Below are positions 9,908 through 18,652 of a stretch of DNA of 34,286 nt, piece by piece. Below the pieces are notes generated by a model, which was given only the letters and a program-made list of their open reading frames with translations, did not search any database and was not told the DNA's origin. The stretch is taken from the NCBI GenBank assembly GCA_003246755.1, contig QKDC01000124.1, forward strand, positions 1-34,286, given 5' to 3'. This DNA is from Gemmatimonadota bacterium. Lineage in GTDB: Bacteria > Gemmatimonadota > Gemmatimonadetes > Gemmatimonadales > GWC2-71-9. A program made the translations under genes and the position numbers. The stretch's first letter is position 1. Each line of letters opens with the position of its first letter.

Positions 9908-10387
9908 TCACGCTGGCACCGCCATCGCGTCGAGTCGCCGAGTGATGCGGAGCAGGCGGCGGAACAGTAGGACCCCCATCACTCCGGCAACCGGAGAGGT
10001 CACGAGGCCAGGAAAGTACTGGCCGGCCAGGAGCGCGAGTAGCGGGTGGGCGACCCCGTTGGCAGCGGAGGCGATTCCCAGGAACCAGAGCGGGAAGAGC
10101 GAAACTCGAACCCGACGGGCAAGGCCCAAGACCGAGAGACCCCAAATGACGATCCATGCCACGTTGAACACGACGAAGCCACCGAGTGGAATTGGAGGGA
10201 GACCCAACAGCGCCGGTAGCCGTTCGTCGAGCCCCGTTGAGAGCTCTTCCGTGAAATGAACCGTCTGAATCAAGGTCGTGACCGCGGCCATCTGAACCAC
10301 AGCCCGCAGGTCCGCCTGGTTCTCCTCGGCCCAGTCTCTCCCACGAGTCAGAAGAAGCGCCACGACGGCGGCGGCGCCGAGGACCAC
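9908..10387 (-). CDS. HXXEE-domain membrane protein
   Basis: TVHFTEELSTGLDERLPAL (HxxEE motif), several TM helices; true N-terminus may extend to a CTG at 10423 (see findings). Confidence 0.65.
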   Translation of the reverse strand: MVLGAAAVVALLLTRGRDWAEENQADLRAVVQMAAVTTLIQTVHFTEELSTGLDERLPALLGLPPIPLGGFVVFNVAWIVIWGLSVLGLARRVRVSLFPLWFLGIASAANGVAHPLLALLAGQYFPGLVTSPVAGVMGVLLFRRLLRITRRLDAMAVPA

Positions 10388-10419
10388 AACGCTGGGGACG
10401 AGGCTGGCGATCTGGTCGT

Positions 10420-13038
10420 TCAGTTCCCGACCCTGGCCTTTACTTCTTCCAGGAAATTCTGGACCAGGATCAACTCGGCGGGTGTCTCTTCCCGACGGAG
10501 TACTCGGATCATGAGGAACCGCTCGGTGCGTCCGTCGAAGGCATACCCGCGATGAGGGTCGGCAAGCATGGAAACCCCATTCGCGAAGAGCCGCTGCAGC
10601 TCACCGCTCGAGAAGTCGTTGCCAGTCCGGACCGCCACAGACAGAAAGCCAGGCCGAGACCGGAGAAACAGTTCCTCTCCGTCGTTGGCCCAGACCGGTT
10701 CGATTCCCAGATCCACCGAGACCTGTCGGCTACCTCGGTCGACATCCGGGAAGGGGCGAACCCAGACTTGGGCCTCCCCCGTCTGATCGGAGACGTAGGC
10801 AACCCAACGCCCATCCGGCGACAGCACAGGAGCACTCTCGTCTACCCCAGGCTGCGCCGAAACGGCGATGGTGGCGGTGTCGGGTCGGAGGCGCCGGGCG
10901 TAGATGTCACGGGCGCCCGAGCTGGTTCCGGTCCGGTAGATGAACCAATTGCCGTCGGACGACCAGAAGACCTCGTCGACGTCCTCTCCCTTGTGTTCGA
11001 ACAGCAGTTCGGGGGTGCCGATGCCGTCTACCGGAACCACGTATGCGGCACGCCGCCCTCCCCGGTCGGAGATGAAGGCGAGAGAAGATCCGTCCGGGCT
11101 CCACACCGGCCGACGGTTCATGCCCTGGTAATTCGTCAGACGACGGGCTGGCCCGTCATCCAACACCTTGATCCAGATTTCGGTGTTGTTGAGGAATCCG
11201 ACGGTCACCGCTGCCCGGGTCCCGTCCGGCGAAAGTTCGACGGACTCGAACTCTCCGCTCCACGCCGTGTCCACGGAGGTGACCCCGCCCTTGCGGTCAA
11301 CCCAGATCAACTCCCTCACGTCGCGAGCCGCTCTAGCGGATGTCCAGTACACCAGATCGCCGGATTCCGAGAGCGTGTAATATGCATCCCGGGAATCGAG
11401 GCGCGTACCAATTCCTTCCACGAGGAGCACCGGGCTTCCGGAGAGCTCCATTTGCTTCACATCCAGTGGGGCAGCGAAGAGATTTCCATCTCCACGGGCA
11501 AAGATGAGGTGTCCGGTCGTGGTGACGTAGCCTCGGATACCTTCCGCGAGAATGACGCGATCACCCGACTCGACGTCCATCATCTCAAGACGGTTCGGTT
11601 CGCCCAGGACCGAGAGCACCGCCCGTTGACCACCGTCTAAGAGCTGATAGTAGCCTAACATTTCTCCGTCGCCTGTGAGGACCAACTCAGGCTCGCCTCC
11701 CGTAGCGCGCACGCGATAGATGGAATCGGCACGCCCGTAGTAGATGTAACCATCGGTGTTCCACCGCAGTGCTTGCGCGATCCCTGCCGCCTCGAGCGTG
11801 CGAACGGACCCCCCCACGAGAGGGGTGACGACCAACCCGCCCCCGTTCGACCTGCCAAACGCAACCATTTGCCCATCGGGGGAAATCGCGGGGTCGATGG
11901 CTCCCTCCGAACCCTTGATTGGGATGCGGACCAGATCGTCCAGACGGCGCACAGAGAGCGAGCGTCCGGTCCTGCCAACTGCATCCGATATGACCAGGGC
12001 CGACCCGTCGGGGGTCAGAGCGAACCACTCGCTCGGGCCGTCCCCATCGAGCGTCGCGAGTGAGAGCTTCCGTATCGGCAGGGGTAGGGTTGTCTCAGAG
12101 GCGGAGAAGAGCCATAGCGCACCCGCTACGACCGCCATCCCCCATCCGGCGACGGCCAGGGTCCTGGTGCGCCCCGGCAGCTGCTCACCTCGCGCGCCGG
12201 TTCCGTGGCGGAAGGTTTCATCAGCCAGAGCCACCGCGAAGTCCAACGCCGAAGTGAAACGGTCTGCCGGGAGCTTCTCCAGAGCCCTCGCCACGACGGC
12301 ATCGACGTGTCGAGGCACCGCCCGGCGCTGGGACGTCACAGACTCCGGGTCGCTGGTGATGACCTTCCCAAGGATGGCCTGAGCCGTACTCCCGGAATAC
12401 GGTGGGTCACCTACCAGCATCTCATACAACACGCAGCCGAGTGAGTAGATGTCACTGGGCGGACCGATGACCTGATCGCCGGTCGCCTGTTCCGGGCTCA
12501 TGTAGTGCGGCGTCCCGAGGCTGAGTCCGGTGTCCGTGAGTCGATGTCCCCCAGCGGTGCTCACGGCAAGCGCGATCCCGAAGTCCGCCACGAGCGGACG
12601 CCCCTGGCTGAGCATGATGTTTTCCGGCTTGATGTCTCGATGGACCACACCAGCCTGGTGTGCCGAATGGAGTGCCTCGGCGACCTCTGTCGCGATGCGC
12701 ACCGCGTCCGCCACTGGAAGCTGCTTTTCCCGTTTGAGCCGATCCCGAAGGCTTTCACCTTCCACCAGCGGCATGACATAGAAGAGAAAGCCGTCAGCTT
12801 CACCGGAATCAAAAAGAGGTAGGATGTTCGGGTGTTGAAGCCGGGCAGTCGTCTCGATCTCCGCCACAAACCGTTCGCCACCGACGACCGCAGCCAACTC
12901 CGGCTTGAGGACCTTGACGGCCACCTTCCGGTGATGACGGAGGTCCTCAGCGAGGTACACGGTGGCCATGCCTCCCTCGCCAAGCTCACGCTCGATGAGA
13001 TATCGGTCGGTCAGCGCGGAGTTGAGTCGATCGATCAT
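10420..13038 (-). CDS. Receptor-type Ser/Thr protein kinase with C-terminal TolB/WD40-like beta-propeller
   Basis: GEGGMATVYLAEDL, VVHRDIKPENIML, LVADFGIAL, GTPHYMSPEQ motifs; TM (LAVAGWGMAVVAGALWLF); repeated SPDG… propeller blades. Confidence 0.93.
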   Translation of the reverse strand: MIDRLNSALTDRYLIERELGEGGMATVYLAEDLRHHRKVAVKVLKPELAAVVGGERFVAEIETTARLQHPNILPLFDSGEADGFLFYVMPLVEGESLRDRLKREKQLPVADAVRIATEVAEALHSAHQAGVVHRDIKPENIMLSQGRPLVADFGIALAVSTAGGHRLTDTGLSLGTPHYMSPEQATGDQVIGPPSDIYSLGCVLYEMLVGDPPYSGSTAQAILGKVITSDPESVTSQRRAVPRHVDAVVARALEKLPADRFTSALDFAVALADETFRHGTGARGEQLPGRTRTLAVAGWGMAVVAGALWLFSASETTLPLPIRKLSLATLDGDGPSEWFALTPDGSALVISDAVGRTGRSLSVRRLDDLVRIPIKGSEGAIDPAISPDGQMVAFGRSNGGGLVVTPLVGGSVRTLEAAGIAQALRWNTDGYIYYGRADSIYRVRATGGEPELVLTGDGEMLGYYQLLDGGQRAVLSVLGEPNRLEMMDVESGDRVILAEGIRGYVTTTGHLIFARGDGNLFAAPLDVKQMELSGSPVLLVEGIGTRLDSRDAYYTLSESGDLVYWTSARAARDVRELIWVDRKGGVTSVDTAWSGEFESVELSPDGTRAAVTVGFLNNTEIWIKVLDDGPARRLTNYQGMNRRPVWSPDGSSLAFISDRGGRRAAYVVPVDGIGTPELLFEHKGEDVDEVFWSSDGNWFIYRTGTSSGARDIYARRLRPDTATIAVSAQPGVDESAPVLSPDGRWVAYVSDQTGEAQVWVRPFPDVDRGSRQVSVDLGIEPVWANDGEELFLRSRPGFLSVAVRTGNDFSSGELQRLFANGVSMLADPHRGYAFDGRTERFLMIRVLRREETPAELILVQNFLEEVKARVGN

Positions 13039-13125
13039 GGTGAGAACTCGTGTTCTGGCGGTACGCGAATAATGGTGACCGGATGGTACGCCTGTCAGCA
13101 GGGTCCGGCGGCCCAGCGAGCGAGC

Positions 13126-14865
13126 CTACTTCGTCAAACTGATGCGTCGAGCCAGCGCCCGGCCGACGAACCGGAGCCGGTCTTTCCATGGTAGCCGTCC
13201 GAGCATCGTCTTCACAACTCCCTTGGTAAAGTACGTCTTCTGCCCATAGTCCACGGCCACGTCGATCATCACCGGTCGCCCCTCGGCAATGATCACTCTC
13301 ATTCGCGCGAGGGTCGGGTCAAGGTCGGGGTCGGTCTTGCAAGCGAGGTACTCGATGCCAAGTCCACTGGCCAAACTCGCGAGATCGTAGTCGGGCAGTG
13401 TGCTGGCCACCGAGCGGTTGAAGGCCGTCCGCTGGAACTGGGAAATTTGGGCCAGTTCCTCGTCCCGCAGGACCACGATCGCCACCGCGATCCCTTCGCT
13501 GGCCGCGGTGAGGGCCTCGAGCCCGGTCATCAGCAGCGCACCATCGCCGGCGAGGGCGACCACCGGCGCATCCGGTCGCCCAAGTTTGGCGCCGATGGCG
13601 GCAGGGATCGCGTATCCCATGCAGGAGTAGTCCACGGGCGCAAGGAACCGCCCCGGTCGTTCGAGCCGGAGACACTCCATCGCGAGGAAGGTCCCGTTGC
13701 CGCTGTCGGTTGTGAAGATGGTTTCCGGGCCAAGCGCCTCATGGAGCCGGTCCAGGAAGAGGGGAGGTGATACACGATCCCCGCTCCGGTGCGCCGCCCA
13801 CTGTTTCCGGACCTCCGAATGGCCGGCGGCAATGAGCGCCGTGGGCGCGGCGCCGGGAGAGGCCTCAGGGGAGCCACTCAACTGTTCCAGCAACCCACCC
13901 ACGAACGCTCCCGCATCGGCGTGAATCGCCAGCTCCGCCGGGAAGTTCCGCCCCAGCACCTCGGCATTGATATCCACGTGAAGCATTGGCCCTGGGAGTG
14001 TGAGCCCGTAGCCTCCCGTTCCGACTTCGCTGAAGCGGCAGCCGATCGCGAGGAGACGGTCACACCCAGCAGCCACCTGGCGCGCGAACGGCGGTGCGCT
14101 GTTGCCAAAGCCGTTCCAGAGAAAGAGGGGATGCGATTCGGGGAAGACCCCCTTGCCCTGGATGGTGGTGGCAACGGGCGCCCCCAACCTCTCGGCCAGT
14201 GCGACCAGTGCCTGACCAGCACCGGCGGCACCGTTTCCGACGTAGATCAGCGGTCTGGCGGTTTTCCCGGTAAGCCAGTTGGCCGCCCGTTGGAGGTCCT
14301 CCTCGGTGAGCTCCGGTGGATGCCATGGGTCTGGGGCGCAGAAATCAGACTCCTGGACCTCGTGACGAGTGAGGTAGAGGTTGACCGGGACTTCCACCAT
14401 GACCGGACCGGGGGTCCCTGCCCTGGCGATTGCGCATGCCTTGCGGATCGTGGGGTAGAGCTCCTGTCCGGTCATCGGTCGGAAGGTCGCCTTGGTCACT
14501 GGGGCGGCGATGGCCAATTGATCGATGTCATGCAGCTGATAGGCCATCCGCACGTCCTGGCGGATCCCACAACCGAGCACCAGCATCGGGATGCCGTCCA
14601 TGAATGCCTCGGCGATACCCGATAGCGCATGGGTGAGTCCAGCACCAGGGACGAGGTTGAGGCAGCCCAGGCGCCCCGATGCGCGCCAGTACCCGTCCGC
14701 CATGAAACCGGCACTCTGCTCGTCGGTCACCAGGATCGGACGGACCCCGGACGAGCCGAGCGCGTCGTACAATTCAATGTTGTGGGTCCCAGGAATACCG
14801 AATGTGTGCTGGATGCCCTCGTCCTCCAGGGCACGGACGACGAGATCACCGCCGGAATGCTTCAT
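13126..14865 (-). CDS. Thiamine pyrophosphate-binding enzyme (acetolactate synthase/2-oxoacid decarboxylase-like)
   Basis: HTFGIPGTHNIELYDAL…TDEQSAGFMADGYWRASGRLG (Pyr domain with catalytic Glu), AGDGALLMTGLEALTAASEG (PP domain). Confidence 0.85.
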   Translation of the reverse strand: MKHSGGDLVVRALEDEGIQHTFGIPGTHNIELYDALGSSGVRPILVTDEQSAGFMADGYWRASGRLGCLNLVPGAGLTHALSGIAEAFMDGIPMLVLGCGIRQDVRMAYQLHDIDQLAIAAPVTKATFRPMTGQELYPTIRKACAIARAGTPGPVMVEVPVNLYLTRHEVQESDFCAPDPWHPPELTEEDLQRAANWLTGKTARPLIYVGNGAAGAGQALVALAERLGAPVATTIQGKGVFPESHPLFLWNGFGNSAPPFARQVAAGCDRLLAIGCRFSEVGTGGYGLTLPGPMLHVDINAEVLGRNFPAELAIHADAGAFVGGLLEQLSGSPEASPGAAPTALIAAGHSEVRKQWAAHRSGDRVSPPLFLDRLHEALGPETIFTTDSGNGTFLAMECLRLERPGRFLAPVDYSCMGYAIPAAIGAKLGRPDAPVVALAGDGALLMTGLEALTAASEGIAVAIVVLRDEELAQISQFQRTAFNRSVASTLPDYDLASLASGLGIEYLACKTDPDLDPTLARMRVIIAEGRPVMIDVAVDYGQKTYFTKGVVKTMLGRLPWKDRLRFVGRALARRISLTK

Positions 14866-14875
14866 CGTGGATCAC

Positions 14876-16384
14876 TCAATTGGGGTTCATCTCCGGAAGG
14901 TCCTGGAGAACTCCCTCGGCCGTTCGGTCGGCGAGGGCCATCACGGTGACGTAGGGGTTGATCTCGAGCGACTCTGGGAATAGGCTGGCATCGGCGATGC
15001 GGAGCCATGGCCTGCCGTGCACGCGTCCCCACGAGTCAACCACGGAGTCACTCACGTCTCGACCCATCGCTGCCCCCCCCATCAGATGAGCCGCGCTGAC
15101 CGAGATACGACCCAGCAGAAAGTGCCGCTCATGGATCAACTCATCGATTCGGTGGGCATCCGTGGCTTCCAGGAGCGGGGGGTCGGCCGACGGGGCATGG
15201 ACACGAACAGCACCTGCGGCGAAAAAGATCCGTGCGGAGCTTCGTGTCGCGCGCACCATCGAACGGATGACCTCCGGGGTGAAGCGGTAGTGCACCTGTG
15301 CTTTGCCGTTGGCGTCGACGGTAATGCGGTTGTCCGGAACGACCTTGTCACACGCGAGTACGAGAATCATTTGCAAACGTGGGAACGCCCGCATCAAGGT
15401 ACTGTGCGCCGACCCGAAGCCTGTCAGGTTCTTGGCCGTAATGAACGGGAAGTACATACAGGTTTCGAGGACATATCCCTCCGCCTCCGCCCGGTCCACA
15501 AAGAAACTCTTGGGGTGCCCGACATCATTGGTGATGGGATGGGCATGCTCGGCAACGAGGATGTGGGCAGGATGGCATGTGAATCCCATGCCAACCCTGG
15601 GCGGCAGTGCCGGCAGCCGTGAACGCAGGAGCAAGGCGGTCGTTCCGATACAGCCAGCCGAGAGCACGATGGTGCTTGCCTGGATCTCGTGATCTCCAGC
15701 TGGCCATTCGGAGTCGGTGCCCTTCTCGCCGGGTTTCCTGGCACTCACACGGACCTGCAGGGAACGTTCGCCAAGGCTCAGAACCTCGGCACGAGTGACG
15801 ACCTCGACGCCTTGACGCTCGGCGTTGGGGAGTTGCACGCGGTTGGTGCCCTGCTTGGCGGCATTGGGGCAGCCGAGATTGCAGAGACTGGACCCCTTGC
15901 AGCCGCGCACATTGATCGGGAACTGCTCGGCGTGGAGACCCGCGGTCCTACACCCCTCGACGAAGAGACGATTGTTGTCATTGATCTCGTCGGGACCGAG
16001 AGAGTGGACGTTGTTTTCGGTGAGGTACTTGCGACTGCGCCGTTCCAGGTCGTCGAAGTGAAGACCAGGGACGTTCCATTGTCGAATGACCCGCTCGGGA
16101 GCAATCAGAGAAGTCCCCGTATAGACGATGGTCGAGCCACCGTACCCGCGACCGAAGGCGAGCGTCATCGTACCGTCGGCGGTCAGAAATCCGCCTCCGT
16201 CCACATAGAGTTCATTGGCCATGTCGAGTTCGCGACCCGTAAAGTCCTCGTCGCGAAAGCGCGGGCCCTGTTCGAGTACCAACACCTTCTTGCCTTGGGA
16301 GACCAGAGGGGCGAGCATCTGTGCGACCGTGCCCCCGCCGGCGCCGGCGCCCACGATGACGACATCATAGTGACTGGATGTCAT
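14876..16384 (-). CDS. GMC family oxidoreductase
   Basis: MTSSHYDVVIVGAGAGGGTVAQMLAPLVSQGKKVLVLEQGP FAD-binding motif; C-terminal HLMGGAAMG…DASLFPESLEINPYVTVMALADRTAE; start from ATGA overlap with the upstream gene. Confidence 0.9.
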   Translation of the reverse strand: MTSSHYDVVIVGAGAGGGTVAQMLAPLVSQGKKVLVLEQGPRFRDEDFTGRELDMANELYVDGGGFLTADGTMTLAFGRGYGGSTIVYTGTSLIAPERVIRQWNVPGLHFDDLERRSRKYLTENNVHSLGPDEINDNNRLFVEGCRTAGLHAEQFPINVRGCKGSSLCNLGCPNAAKQGTNRVQLPNAERQGVEVVTRAEVLSLGERSLQVRVSARKPGEKGTDSEWPAGDHEIQASTIVLSAGCIGTTALLLRSRLPALPPRVGMGFTCHPAHILVAEHAHPITNDVGHPKSFFVDRAEAEGYVLETCMYFPFITAKNLTGFGSAHSTLMRAFPRLQMILVLACDKVVPDNRITVDANGKAQVHYRFTPEVIRSMVRATRSSARIFFAAGAVRVHAPSADPPLLEATDAHRIDELIHERHFLLGRISVSAAHLMGGAAMGRDVSDSVVDSWGRVHGRPWLRIADASLFPESLEINPYVTVMALADRTAEGVLQDLPEMNPN

Positions 16385-16827
16385 CTTCGGGCCGCCCATC
16401 CCCTGGGATCCGCACGATAGCCGAGCGCTGCCTGGATGTCCGGCTGGGCGTAGTACCCCATCATCACGAGCGTTCGGAGTCCCCAGGCGCCGCGTCGGAG
16501 CATGAGGATTGGGGCCTTCCCAACAGCGTCGACGAAGGCCGTCCGACGGGCAGGATGCAGGGCTTCGAGACGACGCCCGAATCTGAGCAGCGAGACGAGG
16601 TCCAGCAGCCGAATGAAAAAGAGGATCTGCCTTTGAATCCGTGGTGGGCGGGATCGGAGGGTGTTCGTGACGATATGACCCAAGGCGTCCCACTCTGCTG
16701 CCGAGGACTCCGCGATCTCGGGTACGAAGGTCACCGCGAGAGCACGGAAGGGGCTGCGCACGGGAGCCAACAGATCGGCACTCACGCCTGGCAGTGTATC
16801 CGACGCGGGGGCCCCGCGCCAGCCCAT
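16381..16827 (-). CDS. Small partner protein of GMC oxidoreductase (gluconate 2-dehydrogenase subunit 3-like)
   Basis: 148-aa ORF with …VMMGYYAQPDIQAALGYRADPRGWAARR C-terminus; translationally coupled (ATGA) to the GMC oxidoreductase. Confidence 0.55.
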   Translation of the reverse strand: MGWRGAPASDTLPGVSADLLAPVRSPFRALAVTFVPEIAESSAAEWDALGHIVTNTLRSRPPRIQRQILFFIRLLDLVSLLRFGRRLEALHPARRTAFVDAVGKAPILMLRRGAWGLRTLVMMGYYAQPDIQAALGYRADPRGWAARR

Positions 16828-16880
16828 CGGCTAGTATACTTTGGGCTACCGGAGAACAACGCACAGTATGCGGAGGCGTC

Positions 16881-17618
16881 ATGAAACCTCACAACCGACT
16901 CACGATCATCCCGAACCGATACCGCGCCCGAGAACTTCGGACCTTCCGAGATCTCGTCGAGGTGTATTTCGAGCGGTCACAGAGGGATCCGGATGATGTT
17001 CTGGCGGACTGGGAGGGGACGCGGGCGGCGCGGTCGAGTATTCACCAGATGTTGCCCCGTGTCATCGAGTTCGTCCGTGCCGCCGGCCTTGGCGGTCAGA
17101 TCTGGACCACCCCGACGACCGATCCGGGTGTGAGTTTGGGGCGGGTCGAGGTCCTCCAGCGCATCTTCAGTGCCCACTACTCGGACGGCGTGGAGCAGGA
17201 GGTCTTCGATGTTTTGGATATGGCCATCGGCGTGTACGATGGCGATCTCGTGATCGCCCTGGCTCGAACATTCAATCCACTCCACTATGCGGGGATGGCT
17301 CTCAGGTTCATTGCGCGAGGCCCTCGGTGGCTGTTGGGCGTTCTCGGGGTCCGGTCACGCACCCTGCCTTCGCACATCGGGGTGGACGACCTGGCACGTC
17401 TGCAGAACGCGGCTTCGCGCATCACCAACGCCGAGGAGTTGATCGACACCCGGTTTGCCGCCCTGCAGGACCGTCAGGCACTCCGGCATGCGGAGCACGC
17501 CAGCCAGATCGCCGAACTCGCGGAACGTCTCGACTTCGCCGAACGGATCTTGGCGCAGCGCCAACCGCAGAATCGGCTTGACGCGCCCAACGACCCCAAG
17601 ATCGTCACACCCGTCTAA
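16881..17618 (+). CDS. Hypothetical protein
   Basis: ORF MKPHNRLTIIPNRYRARELRTFRDLVEVYFERSQ…, ends in a predicted coiled-coil region; divergent from 16381..16827. Confidence 0.65.
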   Translation: MKPHNRLTIIPNRYRARELRTFRDLVEVYFERSQRDPDDVLADWEGTRAARSSIHQMLPRVIEFVRAAGLGGQIWTTPTTDPGVSLGRVEVLQRIFSAHYSDGVEQEVFDVLDMAIGVYDGDLVIALARTFNPLHYAGMALRFIARGPRWLLGVLGVRSRTLPSHIGVDDLARLQNAASRITNAEELIDTRFAALQDRQALRHAEHASQIAELAERLDFAERILAQRQPQNRLDAPNDPKIVTPV

Positions 17619-17743
17619 CACACTCGGAGTTGCTCCACGGCATCGAAATCTTCAAGAAGCTTCGTGGCAAGGTGAGATAGGCCCAGAAGCCTCCGGCGGG
17701 AGGTGCGGTCGCCCGGGGCCAAACCCGGATTGCCCTTTGCGGG

Positions 17744-18652
17744 TTACCTGTTTCCGAACTCCCGGGGCTCCACCGACCTGAGGTAGGCCCACAGCGCGCT
17801 CTTTTCTGTCTCATTCATGGCACGGGTCGTCGCGATGGGCATGAAGTCAGCGAGCCGTCGACCGTCGGGGCGAATTCCCGTGTTGAGCAGGGTGAAGAAC
17901 TGCTCTTTGGTCCAACTGCCCAAACCGGTCTCATGCGGAGTGAGGTTGGACGGGATCGGGAGAGTCGATGGTGCCCCAGGGATCTTCCCGCCGCTGAAGG
18001 TCTCACCGTGACAACCCGCGCACCCTCTGGCGAGGAATGCTCCATAACGAGCTGTTGCTTCAGGTACTGGCGCCGCCTCCCGGACACTGTGATCGACGGT
18101 CTTCGCGCTCAAGAGTTCCATGACCCCGAGTTGGCTGAGCACTTTGCCAAGCGGACGTACCACCGTGGATTCGATGGTGGTGTCCACAGGTGCCATGCTC
18201 CGCACGAAGGACACCACAGCCTCGACGTCGCTGTCCGACCACCAGTTGAACTCCGGGGTTGGCATGAAGATCAGACTGCGACCATCGGCCCGGATCCCGT
18301 GCCGGATGGCCCTGGCGAGTTGACCATCGGTGTAGGTCGCCCCTACTCCCCCAGTGCCCGACGTCAGGTTTGGTGCGCGCATGACGCCGATGGCGCCGAG
18401 ATCGTCGACGAGGGACCCTGCCAGATCAGGGCCGTGACATCCCAGACATCCACCAAGCGACTCCGCCAGGTGCCGTCCACGAGCTACGACTGCCGAGTCC
18501 GTGGTAGCCAGGATACCCGGCGGTTCGATCTGGTAGACCTGTCCTGCGGCGCGATTGAAGCTCACGACCGCGAACGCGATGCCAAGAAGGAGAACGCCCA
18601 CGACAGCAAGGGCGCCCCCACCCAACCACTTCAGGATGCGTTTGAAGGTCAT
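17744..18652 (-). CDS. Membrane-anchored diheme cytochrome c
   Basis: N-terminal TM (LKWLGGGALAVVGVLLLGIAFAVVSF), CLGCHGPD and CAGCHGET heme c motifs; ATGA overlap (18649-18652) with the upstream gene. Confidence 0.88.
   Translation of the reverse strand: MTFKRILKWLGGGALAVVGVLLLGIAFAVVSFNRAAGQVYQIEPPGILATTDSAVVARGRHLAESLGGCLGCHGPDLAGSLVDDLGAIGVMRAPNLTSGTGGVGATYTDGQLARAIRHGIRADGRSLIFMPTPEFNWWSDSDVEAVVSFVRSMAPVDTTIESTVVRPLGKVLSQLGVMELLSAKTVDHSVREAAPVPEATARYGAFLARGCAGCHGETFSGGKIPGAPSTLPIPSNLTPHETGLGSWTKEQFFTLLNTGIRPDGRRLADFMPIATTRAMNETEKSALWAYLRSVEPREFGNR

Noticed and set aside
10552-11640. 362-aa plus-strand ORF
   Set aside because: Antisense to the beta-propeller region of the kinase; shadow ORF.
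17722-17745. AACCCG…CGGGTT inverted repeat near the cytochrome c stop codon
   Set aside because: Only 6 bp with a 12-nt loop and no T-tract; too weak in GC-rich DNA to call a terminator.
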